From: Methanomicrobia archaeon
Lineage (GTDB): Archaea > Methanobacteriota_B > Thermococci > Methanofastidiosales > NM3
DNA length: 64,000 nt
NCBI GenBank assembly: GCA_030603445.1
Contig: JAUVXU010000010.1
Coordinates: forward strand, 1-64,000
Reading direction: 5' to 3'
Of the stretch, positions 30,241 to 40,410 are shown piece by piece (position 1 is the stretch's first letter; each line of letters opens with the position of its first letter). Below the pieces are notes generated by a model. It was not told the DNA's origin, did no database searches, and saw only the letters and a list, made by a program, of their open reading frames with translations. The position numbers were made by a program, and so were the translations under genes.

Positions 30241-31749
30241 ATGGAAGGAAATATTACAATGCTGGCCATTGTTATAACCTACTTCGTGGGCGTCATGATA
30301 GTGGGAATATGGGCATCAAAAAAGATAAAGACATCAAAAGACTACCTTCTTGCAGGAAAGAGCATAGGATTTTGGATGTTCGTAATGCTAATAGTATCAT
30401 CTACCACATCCGGTATGACGCTTCTTGGAAGCTCTGGGCTAGGATATGTTACAGGATGGCCGACGATATGGGAGCAGATGTTTGTTCCCCTGACAATAGC
30501 GGTATGCATCATAATCTACGGGGCCAAGATGGCCCAGATAGGCAATATCAGAGGATACGTTACCGTACAGGACTATTTTGCAGACAGATTCTACAGCAAG
30601 AAAAAGATAAGGGGTATTTCCGGATTTTCCGTAATCGTTACAAGCATAGTATATCTCGTCGGCCAGTACACGGCAATAAGCATAGTGCTCGTTTGGTTGT
30701 TTGGGATATCGCATGCGCAGGCGCTGCTCATAGCCGGGACCATAGTTTTTCTATATGTGATACTTGGAGGGCTGTATGCTGTTGCATGGATAAACACCAT
30801 CCAGGGGATCTCCATTATCTTGGGCGTGATAGTTTTCGCACCCATAATCATCAAATCTGCAGGAGGGCTTACTGCCATAAACGCGACACTTGGGGCAATA
30901 GATAGCAACATGCTCTCACTTTCCTACCCGTCCGCCTACGCAGGATATGCCTTTGCAACACCCGCATTTTTATTCTCATTTTTCTTCCTGCTTGCTATAG
31001 GCCTTGGGTCTAGCCCCCACATAATCAACAACGTCCTTGCAGTTAAGAAGCAGAAGTATTTCAAGTACACCCCTGTTGCAGCGTTTTGCATCTACGTGGT
31101 CATCATGTACTTAATCAAGATGATAGGATTCTCTGCCCGAACACTAGTGGAGAAAGGCCTGATGACCGTACCAGGTCCAGACTACTCTTTCATAGCAACG
31201 ACCGAATACGCACTGCCGCAAATCGTGTGGCCTTTTGTGGCCGTTGTCGTGCTTGCAGCGGTGATGTCAACAACAGACAGGATAATGTTAACAATAGGCA
31301 CTACTGCCAGCTGGGACATCTACAAGAACATAATAAATCCTGATGCCGATGACAAGAAGATAACACTATACTCCAGGATCGCGGTGTTTTTTGCAGCCAT
31401 AATTACGATGGCTCTTGCCATAAATCCCCCAGAGCTGCTTGCCTGGTTGATATGGATGACAATTGGCATAACACTATCTGTGTTTGTTGTACCGCTTGTT
31501 GCCGGGCTGTACTGGAAGCGTGCGACCAAACAGGGTGCAATGGCATCAATGATAGTTGGATTCTCAACAGCAGTGGTATTTGGATACGTACATAAGTTCG
31601 TGACCTCTCTACCTATGCACTTCTCGATATACAGTTTTGCCCTGGCAATCCTCGCAATGGTCATAGTCAGTTTTATGACCCCGCCGCCGCCAGAAGAAGT
31701 GATAAAGAGAACCCACACAGGATTTTTTATTAAGATAAAGGAGGAATAA
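30241..31749 (+). CDS. Sodium:solute symporter family protein
   Basis: SSS-family TM pattern, LLAGKSIGFWMFVMLIVSSTTSGMTLLG, AAVMSTTDRIMLTIGTTASWDIYK. Confidence 0.92.
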   Translation: MEGNITMLAIVITYFVGVMIVGIWASKKIKTSKDYLLAGKSIGFWMFVMLIVSSTTSGMTLLGSSGLGYVTGWPTIWEQMFVPLTIAVCIIIYGAKMAQIGNIRGYVTVQDYFADRFYSKKKIRGISGFSVIVTSIVYLVGQYTAISIVLVWLFGISHAQALLIAGTIVFLYVILGGLYAVAWINTIQGISIILGVIVFAPIIIKSAGGLTAINATLGAIDSNMLSLSYPSAYAGYAFATPAFLFSFFFLLAIGLGSSPHIINNVLAVKKQKYFKYTPVAAFCIYVVIMYLIKMIGFSARTLVEKGLMTVPGPDYSFIATTEYALPQIVWPFVAVVVLAAVMSTTDRIMLTIGTTASWDIYKNIINPDADDKKITLYSRIAVFFAAIITMALAINPPELLAWLIWMTIGITLSVFVVPLVAGLYWKRATKQGAMASMIVGFSTAVVFGYVHKFVTSLPMHFSIYSFALAILAMVIVSFMTPPPPEEVIKRTHTGFFIKIKEE

Positions 31750-32132
31750 TGGTGGACATCATATCTGTATTTATTCAAAATGTTCCTGGGCGCTTGTCCC
31801 ATATCTTAAATGAAATCGGGACTCAAAATATCCATGGATTCTCCATTGCCGATGCAGGCGAGTTTGGGATCGTCCGGCTGTGTATAGATGAGCCGTCAAA
31901 GGCAGTGCAGATGCTAAAAAAACATGATATAATAGCATGCATAACGCCATCAGTCGCTATTGATGGAAAATACCTACAAAAGACATCAGAGCTCTTTGAC
32001 AAAAACAACATCAACATAGATGACGCAATATATGCGGTCGTTGTTAATGGCTCGCCACTTGCCGTGCTTAAGGTATCAGACACGAACAAGACACAAAAAC
32101 TACTTGAGGAGAATGGCATTCCATTCTCCTGA
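31749..32132 (+). CDS. Tandem ACT-domain protein
   Basis: ISVFIQNVPGRLSHILNEIGTQNIHGFSIADAGEFGIVRLCID. Confidence 0.88.
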   Translation: MVDIISVFIQNVPGRLSHILNEIGTQNIHGFSIADAGEFGIVRLCIDEPSKAVQMLKKHDIIACITPSVAIDGKYLQKTSELFDKNNINIDDAIYAVVVNGSPLAVLKVSDTNKTQKLLEENGIPFS

Positions 32133-32140
32133 TCTTTCTT

Positions 32141-33142
32141 CTATTTTTTTCCAATTATTTCTAATGTTTTTCCTGTATGTTTCCAAGACGTGCCCAGAAA
32201 TGATGAGATTATCTGCAGATTTGTCAATAGGTGCCCTGTCATCTTAGATATTTTTAGGATGGATTTTTCAGGTGCAAGTGCAAGAAATGGGGCCAACTGA
32301 TCAGGAAGATACGTATCACACGTTTTAGAATCAACTATCGAGAGAATGCCTCTAGCAGCGTCTGCGCCGACATCTTGGGCCTTATATCCCTTCTGCCCTA
32401 ATATGGAATGCCCTATCGGGACGTTTCCGGCATCGCCCCATATGGTAATGGCACTTCCCCTGCCGCTTCCAGACGTATCAAGCTGCACGCTGGTGTCGTA
32501 ATCATCAAGAAGCGCCTGTGCCCCCTCTGCCTGGCGCATGGCGACATGTTCTGGCAGACCTGCACTTGAGGACGATATATGAAGTGATGAAGGCGATCTT
32601 ATCTTAATGTCCTTTAATGGTCTTCTTTTTATCCAAGGTTGCAAGGACAATGATACGCGCCCGCCGCCTGAAGGATAGTAGCCTCGCTGAATGATCTTAA
32701 GATCTGCCTCTATTCCCAAAAGGGATAATGCACGCAATGTGACGTTACAAAAATAGTCTGCCGTTGGGCTCCATGAAACGTCTGTTCCCCCCACAACGCT
32801 AATAATTGCTGGCTCGTTGCCGCACACCATGGGAAGTAAGAGCGCATGTAAAAGTAAGGTAACAGACCCAGCTGTCTTTATATCAAACGAATATGAACCT
32901 CCCGATATTTCTTTTGGTGAAAATCTTACGGTGCGTGACCCAATCATAGCCTCGCTAGTTGTGGCATCAGAAAGTGCGGCAAGCGCACGTAATGTCGTTA
33001 GATGCTGGGGTCTTAAGCCGGGAGACGGGCGAAGAGAGCGAATGTTAATTATCTTTACAGGAATGCCAGTGATAATAGAAAGCCCAAGTGACGTCCTTAA
33101 TATCTGCCCTCCGCCTTCCCCAATTTTTCCATCTATCTCCAT
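32141..33142 (-). CDS. rtcA: RNA 3'-terminal phosphate cyclase
   Basis: MEIDGKIGEGGGQILRTSLGLSIITG, LRPSPGLRPQHLTTLRALA, HLLTNLQIISSFLG; ORF track extends to 33223. Confidence 0.95.
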   Translation of the reverse strand: MEIDGKIGEGGGQILRTSLGLSIITGIPVKIINIRSLRPSPGLRPQHLTTLRALAALSDATTSEAMIGSRTVRFSPKEISGGSYSFDIKTAGSVTLLLHALLLPMVCGNEPAIISVVGGTDVSWSPTADYFCNVTLRALSLLGIEADLKIIQRGYYPSGGGRVSLSLQPWIKRRPLKDIKIRSPSSLHISSSSAGLPEHVAMRQAEGAQALLDDYDTSVQLDTSGSGRGSAITIWGDAGNVPIGHSILGQKGYKAQDVGADAARGILSIVDSKTCDTYLPDQLAPFLALAPEKSILKISKMTGHLLTNLQIISSFLGTSWKHTGKTLEIIGKK

Positions 33143-33160
33143 CACATATAATTTTAAGGT

Positions 33161-33679
33161 ATGCGTCCTATAATAATTATGGGATTTGGATACTGCCGCT
33201 ATTTCCTCTGGGGCCATGAACACTATGTTGTTGCCTATGGAAATGATGTTTTAGAATCTATCTTGCTTTTAGAGAAGAACGCGCCTAACGCGCCTAACGA
33301 TGCAATACTAATGCCGATTGCACGTAATGCCATAAAATGGATAATTGAGGGAAATGTATCAAAAACGCCCTTCAAGTTGAAAGCCACGCCTTTTCAGAAA
33401 CTAGTTTTTGAAACATTAAATAAAGTGCCGCAAGGGTACGTTACAACATACAAGGAAGTTGCAAAGGCAATTGGGTGCGGCAGCCCAAGAGCAGTCGGGC
33501 AGGCACTAAAACGAAATAGCGTTCCTCTTTTTATTCCGTGCCACAGGGTTGTGGCAAATGACCGTACATTAGGAGGATATTCATGCGGCATCGCACTTAA
33601 GGAGCACTTGCTTAAAAAAGAAGGCGTCGTGATATTAGAAAACAAGGTTGAAAAAAGGCACGTGCTTAGAAATCTTTAA
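33161..33679 (+). CDS. ogt: Methylated-DNA--protein-cysteine methyltransferase
   Basis: PCHRVV active site, VPQGYVTTYKEVAKAIG, ALKRNSVPLFIPCHR. Confidence 0.93.
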   Translation: MRPIIIMGFGYCRYFLWGHEHYVVAYGNDVLESILLLEKNAPNAPNDAILMPIARNAIKWIIEGNVSKTPFKLKATPFQKLVFETLNKVPQGYVTTYKEVAKAIGCGSPRAVGQALKRNSVPLFIPCHRVVANDRTLGGYSCGIALKEHLLKKEGVVILENKVEKRHVLRNL

Positions 33680-33690
33680 TTTATTATGGC

Positions 33691-35139
33691 CTACCCTTCG
33701 CTCATGTCCTTTTTAGGGCCCTTTCTTCTCCATGCCATAACAGCGTATATTATGAACATGAGGGTAAGTGATAATGAAGCAAGTGTTACTATAAAGTGGG
33801 TATCAGTGATCACAGGCAGCATCTCAAATGCAGTGTAGAATATCCACAAGGAAACTGCTATGACAATGATGCCTCCTCCTCCCCACACCAAGTTACGGAA
33901 AAATCCAGACCACCTTACCTTCTTTGCAATATCGGTCGTTCCCCCGCTTATTAGCCCTATGAAGACAAATGGCATCAAGACGCCGGCAGAAAATGATGCA
34001 ATAAGCACTACACCAAACACTAGATCCCCCTTGTCGGCTATCTGGGTAAGGATGACAACTAGTGCAGGGGCAGCACAAGGCAGCTTAACGGCCGAAAATA
34101 TTATGCCTAAGAATACTGCACCAAGATACCCCTTATCGCCAACAAACTGCTGGACCATCTTCTTGGAAAATCCTTTTGTTGATACAGGGAACTCGACTGC
34201 CTGAAAAATATAATTGATCAAGTTAAGCCCAAGTATGAATGTTATTATGCTTCCAAACAAGGACATGTAGAACTTGAAGTTCGTAAGCCGCTGGCCAAGC
34301 AAGGCCATGGTAAGTGCAATTGCCGTGTACATTATGACAAGCCCGACGCCAAATAGGACCGACTTTCCCATCGCCTCAGAGCGCTTCTTTGATGTTCCCG
34401 CAGTATATGCCAATATGAACGACAATACTGCCATAAGACAAGGCGAGAATGATGAAAAGAAGCCCAATGTAAATGCTACAGAAATAGACCATTTTGTAAT
34501 ATTGGAATAAATATCCGTTCCTCCGGACAACGCATTTTCTATAAGCTCATCAAGCCTCTCGTACGTTGTCTCCGGATGCTCAACAAATGACTCCCCATTT
34601 ATCGCAACAGACGGTGTTATGGTAAAGCCGTATGAGCTGAAAATATCCCATCCCTGTGCAGTGAATACGTCGTATTCCATAACAATTAGCTGCTCGCCAT
34701 ATTTGTCCTTTAGCTGCTGCAAATGGGGCTTAAAATCATCACATGCCTCACATCCATCTTCATAAAAGTAATCAAGTGTGACGGTGTCTTTTGATGATGT
34801 TATAATCTCAATTATTTTCTCCTTGGTGAAGAGTTCCTTGTCAAACTCAAGGAGCGTGTCACCTATGACAATCGACGGCACCTTTGTAAAGCCGTACGAG
34901 CTGTAAATATCCCAACCTTCGCTTGTGAAGACGTCATAGCGGGTGACATTTATCTTGTCCCCCATTTCCTCCTCAATCTCCAAGAGAATAGGCTTAAAAA
35001 CGTTGCATTCGTCACATCCTTCCTCATAGAAGAATATCACTTCCACCGTATCAGAAGCTGCGCCTGTGGTAAGCGGCATCATTGAAAAAAGCACGATTGC
35101 ACCCAGAATGCTGCATATTATTGCTGTCTTTCGTTTCAT
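33691..35139 (-). CDS. Two periplasmic-type thioredoxin domains fused to CcdA/DsbD-like membrane domain
   Basis: FFYEEGCDECNVFKP, YFYEDGCEACDDFKP, then LGFFSSFSPCLMAVLSFILAYTAG and VKLPCAAPALVVIL. Confidence 0.88.
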   Translation of the reverse strand: MKRKTAIICSILGAIVLFSMMPLTTGAASDTVEVIFFYEEGCDECNVFKPILLEIEEEMGDKINVTRYDVFTSEGWDIYSSYGFTKVPSIVIGDTLLEFDKELFTKEKIIEIITSSKDTVTLDYFYEDGCEACDDFKPHLQQLKDKYGEQLIVMEYDVFTAQGWDIFSSYGFTITPSVAINGESFVEHPETTYERLDELIENALSGGTDIYSNITKWSISVAFTLGFFSSFSPCLMAVLSFILAYTAGTSKKRSEAMGKSVLFGVGLVIMYTAIALTMALLGQRLTNFKFYMSLFGSIITFILGLNLINYIFQAVEFPVSTKGFSKKMVQQFVGDKGYLGAVFLGIIFSAVKLPCAAPALVVILTQIADKGDLVFGVVLIASFSAGVLMPFVFIGLISGGTTDIAKKVRWSGFFRNLVWGGGGIIVIAVSLWIFYTAFEMLPVITDTHFIVTLASLSLTLMFIIYAVMAWRRKGPKKDMSEG

Positions 35140-36290
35140 CGCCTTCTCCTCATTACTATTACTACACAAAGCGCCGCAATTATTCCAATAGCGCAATAAT
35201 ATTTGTTTGGAATGCCTTCGGAACTATTTTCTGGTATGTTTATAAAGATTTCTTTAGTGGCACTATAACACTCGTTGCATCCGCCATAATCTGCATTTGC
35301 AAAAAACAATGTATCGCCATAAATTCCATCGTCTAGCTGCACAGGTATTAAGATAGATCCCCTTGTCTTTATCTCATCTATCGTTTCATGCAGGCAGGCC
35401 TCATCGTTTACATATAATGTGAAAGTTATCTCGCTTGCCTTAATCCCGCCCTCATTTTTTATCTCAACTATGATTGAGCGATTACTGTTTAGTATTTCAA
35501 TCTCTAGTTGCGGGCGATAAGGGCGCACCTGAACCATAAAAGGTATCTTTTCGGTATATAGCTTGAAGTAGTTGTCATAATACAAAACGTTCAAGTTAAG
35601 ATAATAGATGCCTGATTCAAGAAACTCTGTGTTAAGGGATATTGTTGCTGTATTGGTGCTGCCTGGGGCAATAGATAAGAAAGCATCTGGTGTTATCATT
35701 CCTTCAATGCTGCCAGATATTGATATCTTAAGGTCCTTTGCACTTCCTGTTCCGGCATTTGTGAATGAGAAAGGCAACGATGCATTGTTTCCCCCTACCA
35801 CATCAAAGGTCCTCTCAAAATCGGTCTTTAACTCCGGCACCTTCCTTGTGACAGATATAGTGCATGTCTGCACTACACTAAAAGGAAAGCACCCCCCATC
35901 ACATGTTCCAAGCGTGCCCTCGAACATTATTGGAATATCATACTCTCCGTTAGGAGTATCAGGCGTCATTTCCAACTGCAGTAGTAGATTTGACCCTTCT
36001 CCGCTCGGAAGAATGGGATCTAACATTTCCTCTCCTTTAATAATGTTCACATACTTTTTTATGTCCTCATCTATGGCATTGATGTTGATATACACCATGC
36101 CATTGTTGCAAGGATTAACTGTTGTATTATCAACAAAAATAGAGAAGGCCACGAAGTCGCCTGGCGTAACATGCCCCGTATAATCTATGGACATAGTCGG
36201 CTCTGTTGTTTCTATGGAAAAAAAGAGCAATAATCCAAGCAAGGCCACAGAATATAGCTTCATACTAAATCCAGATGCGAAATGATTCAA
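35136..36290 (-). CDS. Exported membrane-anchored protein with Ig/CARDB-like repeats
   Basis: N-terminal signal, C-terminal TM YYCAIGIIAALCVVIVMRRRR; overlaps the CcdA-like gene by 4 nt. Confidence 0.7.
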   Translation of the reverse strand: MNHFASGFSMKLYSVALLGLLLFFSIETTEPTMSIDYTGHVTPGDFVAFSIFVDNTTVNPCNNGMVYININAIDEDIKKYVNIIKGEEMLDPILPSGEGSNLLLQLEMTPDTPNGEYDIPIMFEGTLGTCDGGCFPFSVVQTCTISVTRKVPELKTDFERTFDVVGGNNASLPFSFTNAGTGSAKDLKISISGSIEGMITPDAFLSIAPGSTNTATISLNTEFLESGIYYLNLNVLYYDNYFKLYTEKIPFMVQVRPYRPQLEIEILNSNRSIIVEIKNEGGIKASEITFTLYVNDEACLHETIDEIKTRGSILIPVQLDDGIYGDTLFFANADYGGCNECYSATKEIFINIPENSSEGIPNKYYCAIGIIAALCVVIVMRRRR

Positions 36291-36338
36291 TATAAACTTT
36301 TCTAAAAATAATTAAAAATAAAAAGAAAGGAAAAATTA

Positions 36339-37191
36339 TCACCCTGCGCTGTAATCGGTCAGTTCAGAACTATACACCATAGCGCTGCTGCCTGTCCCGA
36401 AACTATAGCTGGTCGCAAGAGCCAGCGGAACGCTAGGGGATATACAAGTCTGTATATTCATATTATCAATAGAGTAGTTCCATTCCCCTTTAACTCCTGT
36501 CAGGCCGGCATGTGAGCATGACCCTGTTATCTCAAACGTTGCCGTTACGCCGTCAACTGCCACAGACCAGGTGTTCCCAACATATAAACTGTATTCCGAA
36601 AAGTACGGGCCCCACCACGGTGCAAGGACCGTAAAGATGAACATAGGCATGGCCATGATATTTGATGTCGTGATGCTTGATACAAAATCCTCATAAAAGT
36701 TCTCCTCATTCGTATCAAAGGATGTATCGAAACTACCAGACATAGCCCCTTCATACGAACCAAAGTAGCGAACCCTAAACTCGTTTGTAAGAGAATTTAG
36801 TATATGGATGCTAAATGTGCCTGTCTGGGAAAAATCCTCTCCTTCCCAATCAACAGAATATGTGAATTGCTGCCCTATATTAAAGTCGTACAAAGCCCAT
36901 GTTTTAGAAGGCTGCTGGGTAGATGATGGTGTTGTGGTAGGTCCTGGCGGGGGGGTCGTTGTTCCTTGCGGCACCAATGGGTTTGGGTCTTTTGGGTCCC
37001 ATACCCCGTCCCCGTCCGTATCTGGATTGTTTTTATCTGTTCCTGCTATTGACTCCTGTTCATCACTCCATCCATCACCATCACTGTCGGCCTCCCCGTC
37101 GCCGCCAGATATGCATCCGGAGAAGAAGGGCGCTACTAACAGTATGACCATAATAAAACATGACAATCTTCTGTTCATAATATCTCCCATT
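36339..37191 (-). CDS. Lipoprotein with thrombospondin-type-3-like Asp-rich repeats (probable start MGDIMNRRLSC)
   Basis: APFFSGCISGGDGEADSDGDGWSDEQESIAGTDKNNPDTDGDGVWDPKDPNP; Thr/Pro linker. Confidence 0.8.
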
Positions 37192-37209
37192 GTATATGGG
37201 TGATGACAT

Positions 37210-37857
37210 TTAAAAACCATGCGTGCCCAGAAGAGGGACAAACGCACATGCGCAATATACATTGGTGGAGAGAGAACCATCTTTAAGCTTAGTTCCAACA
37301 GTAAGCATCTGCAGTCCGCTTCTAGCGCCTACGGGCGCTATTATCTTTCCTCCACAAGCCAGCTGCTGTATTAGCGGCTGCGGGAAGTTTGGTGCTGCAG
37401 CAGTAATTATGATGCGATCATACGGCGCCCCTTTCTCCCATCCAAGCGTCCCGTCCCCAAGTATTGTTATGACCTTTTGACCGCAATTTTCTATAATCTG
37501 CCTAGTGCGAAGAAACAAAGACTCTATACGCTCGATTGATGTCACAAACCCATCGCCAACTATATTTGCAATAAGGCATGCATTGTATCCAGAACCTGTG
37601 CCTATCTCAAGTACGCGCAGTCCTGGGACAAGATCAGATACTTCCAACATTATTGCAATCATGGAGGGGGCGGATATTGTCTGCCCTTCGCCGATTGGCA
37701 ACGGGATGTCATTATAACTTTTATTTTCATACTCTTCTGGCACGAACTTTTCCCTCGGCACTGATTCGAATGCCTCCTGCACGCGCCTTGAGAGTATGTA
37801 CCCTCCTGACAGCAGGTAATCTACAAGCTGCCTTCTGGCCTTATCCGGTTCCATCAT
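37210..37857 (-). CDS. pcm: Protein-L-isoaspartate O-methyltransferase
   Basis: GEGQTISAPSMIAIMLE, VLEIGTGSGYNACLIA, GAPYDRIIITAAAPNFP. Confidence 0.96.
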   Translation of the reverse strand: MMEPDKARRQLVDYLLSGGYILSRRVQEAFESVPREKFVPEEYENKSYNDIPLPIGEGQTISAPSMIAIMLEVSDLVPGLRVLEIGTGSGYNACLIANIVGDGFVTSIERIESLFLRTRQIIENCGQKVITILGDGTLGWEKGAPYDRIIITAAAPNFPQPLIQQLACGGKIIAPVGARSGLQMLTVGTKLKDGSLSTNVYCACAFVPLLGTHGF

Positions 37858-38431
37858 ACACCTCTAAGATCTCATAGGCTATTCGCTTGACGGGCTTGCC
37901 ATAAAGCCTCTTTATTTCACTTGCCTCAGCCTTTTTCCTCTTTCCCGTCTCAGACATTATGTTGTTAACTTCAAACGTCACATTGCCTATCTGAAGTATG
38001 TCGCCGATGCCATAATACTTGCCACGTTCCACCTTGACCTTGTAGGATACTGTCTTGTGGGGATGATGCACAGAAACGGCCATGATATGGGGAAATGATA
38101 TGGAGACGCCCCACAGCCACACTATATCTTTTACCTCTGCCTTATCCACCCTTCTGTCCTTTAGCTCTATTGCATGAATCTCGACATCCTCCCCATCCAC
38201 ATCAAGTAGTTCCATAAGGACAATTTTCCTGCCCTTCTCGAGGGATATTTTCTTCTTCTCAGACTTATCATGCCGATTTATAATTATAGGAACAAAAATG
38301 GGCTTCTCCTTTATTATTGTGAATATCTCTTTACAATCACTGCATTGCGCCGTTATCTGGCGCCCCCTTTGTTTGAGGATAACGTAATCCTTATGAGAAC
38401 AGTTCATCAATATCACCTTGTATCCAGACAA
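37841..38431 (-). CDS. HVO_0476-family zinc-finger protein
   Basis: HKDYVILKQRGRQITAQCSDCKEIFTI; archaeal conserved family, next to pcm. Confidence 0.75.
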   Translation of the reverse strand: MSGYKVILMNCSHKDYVILKQRGRQITAQCSDCKEIFTIIKEKPIFVPIIINRHDKSEKKKISLEKGRKIVLMELLDVDGEDVEIHAIELKDRRVDKAEVKDIVWLWGVSISFPHIMAVSVHHPHKTVSYKVKVERGKYYGIGDILQIGNVTFEVNNIMSETGKRKKAEASEIKRLYGKPVKRIAYEILEVYDGTG

Positions 38432-38567
38432 ATTTAAATATTGCTTAAATATCTTGCTCTGTCCAGGCCGGTTTTGTACATTAAATTAATTCTATATATA
38501 ATATAACTATACTTGCACAAATAGGTTATCAGAAATAATATCAACAATTCCATTATTGTTGAATAAT

Positions 38568-39830
38568 TTAAAAATCTAGAATAGTTTGTTTATGTGGTGT
38601 AGGAGAAATAATGTTATCAAACAACTCTGTATTTTTATTTATTGCATCTTTACTATTAATGTATTTTTTCAATGTTCCTTTTTCAAGTGCATATTTTTTT
38701 GTATTTTCAATTTCTTGTGATAATAACATGCCATTTTGTAGCTTATAGAATTCATTATTATTTAAAAGATTATTTTTATAATTTTCATCTATTTTTCTAG
38801 GATAATAATCAACTTTATAATAATAATATGAATTCGGGTCAAATAACCTATGTTTATGTAATCTATTAATAAAATTAAACTCTTCTACACTTTTAAAACC
38901 TTTTTTGATAATTCTTTCTTCTAACTTATTATCTTTATTAAACATACGAAATGGTTCTCTATTTATTCCAACAAAATCAGCACAGAAAAACTGAGATAAA
39001 ATATCAGAAGCACTAGCTCTATTTTCGAATATATTTGAATCTACCTCTCTCTTGATATGTGAGTAGTACAAAGTAACATTATCTAAGCCAATAATATCTT
39101 CAATTAATCTTATTAATGTGCGGATGTATGTAAAATAAGTTCCTCCAATCTGGGTGGCACATAAATTAATCCAGAGATTATTAATATTTTTTTCTTTGTA
39201 GAAATTAAGAATATTGGATAATTTTTTTCGAGATAATCTAGGTTGAATTGGTGCAAATATAGGTTTATTATTTTTATCAGAAAGATATGTTATGCAGTTA
39301 TATACAAAATTTAAATATTCATCTATATCTATAGTATCTTTTCCACCTCTTAAAACAATATCTGGAGAAAGTACTATTAATTTTGATGAAGAATGAAGAT
39401 AATCTAATAAGCTATAGATATTGTCATAATTCATTGGTTTTATACATAAATCATCTCGAAAAGGATTTTTTGAAAAGACAAAGGATATGGTATTAGGGTA
39501 TTTTTTCCATAGATTTGAATTAATACCAACCATTTTATTTAATCCTGGTACTTTTTCTCTATCGGCTTCCTCAAGTAAAAAATATAATTTTTTCCAGCTT
39601 CTCGGATGTGCAATATATGCATAATGCTCAAATATAGGGGAAAGATTACTATTGAAACTTGGCAAATTATTTATATTAACATTTTTTCCTTCCAATATTT
39701 TAAAAGGAGTACTTAATTTTAATTTTGGATGTTCAATCTCAATATCTCTTATATGATAATAATCACTATCTTTTATTTGTATAATTCCATCAATATTGAT
39801 ATGAGTATCAAATTCATCCATTATAATCAC
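38568..39830 (-). CDS. Uncharacterised protein; TIM-barrel-like, possibly distantly TGT-like
   Basis: Alternating beta/alpha pattern KLIVLSPDIVL..PIFAPIQ..NLWINLCATQIGG..VTLYYSHIKRE..ADFVGINREP; third gene of coupled operon. Confidence 0.4.
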   Translation of the reverse strand: MIIMDEFDTHINIDGIIQIKDSDYYHIRDIEIEHPKLKLSTPFKILEGKNVNINNLPSFNSNLSPIFEHYAYIAHPRSWKKLYFLLEEADREKVPGLNKMVGINSNLWKKYPNTISFVFSKNPFRDDLCIKPMNYDNIYSLLDYLHSSSKLIVLSPDIVLRGGKDTIDIDEYLNFVYNCITYLSDKNNKPIFAPIQPRLSRKKLSNILNFYKEKNINNLWINLCATQIGGTYFTYIRTLIRLIEDIIGLDNVTLYYSHIKREVDSNIFENRASASDILSQFFCADFVGINREPFRMFNKDNKLEERIIKKGFKSVEEFNFINRLHKHRLFDPNSYYYYKVDYYPRKIDENYKNNLLNNNEFYKLQNGMLLSQEIENTKKYALEKGTLKKYINSKDAINKNTELFDNIISPTPHKQTILDF

Positions 39831-40410
39831 TTTTTAATTTTGACAATAGGGGAAGCAATATCTTACCATAATCCTTGGTACACATACTACAAGGACGATG
39901 ATTTATATTAAGTTTATCGGCATTTTCGATAGCAGCTTTCATGTTTTCCATTACATTTATTGCACTATTTTTACTTATATACCCATCATGTTCACATGCT
40001 TTAAAAATAAATCCTGGCGTGCCGGTAAGATAAGGTTTTAATTCTTGAAAATAATTATTTATAAACTTTCTTCCATGTTTATCTTCCATAATTATATACT
40101 TAAACTTCTTATCATTCAGTACATATATAAAATAATGAGCAATCCCTATAGCCTCATATTCTCCATCATCATGATGCTTTTTTTCTCTATTCAATAAAGG
40201 TTCAAATATTTTTTTATAATCTTGTTCAATAGTTGTTAAAGAAGAAATAATTTTATTATTTTCTGATACTTTAGCAGGTAGCTCTTTTATTAAATTATTG
40301 CCTATGAAAAAATTGTACATATCTAATAATTTCTTTAAAGTATTTATTTCACCAATATCATCACATAAACAACAATAAAAACTATTATCAGCAACGACTT
40401 TATATTTCAT
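39814..40410 (-). CDS. PIN-like domain protein with extra Cys residues
   Basis: YKVVADNSFY (first Asp), HHDDGEYEAIGIAHYF (GExEAI-type PIN motif), KYIIMEDKHGRKFI (Asp); overlaps both neighbours. Confidence 0.6.
   Translation of the reverse strand: MKYKVVADNSFYCCLCDDIGEINTLKKLLDMYNFFIGNNLIKELPAKVSENNKIISSLTTIEQDYKKIFEPLLNREKKHHDDGEYEAIGIAHYFIYVLNDKKFKYIIMEDKHGRKFINNYFQELKPYLTGTPGFIFKACEHDGYISKNSAINVMENMKAAIENADKLNINHRPCSMCTKDYGKILLPLLSKLKSDYNG

Noticed and set aside
30309-30905. 198-aa + strand ORF overlapping the symporter
   Set aside because: Out-of-frame overlap of a clearly coding SSS symporter; composition (His/Cys/Arg-rich) typical of a shadow frame
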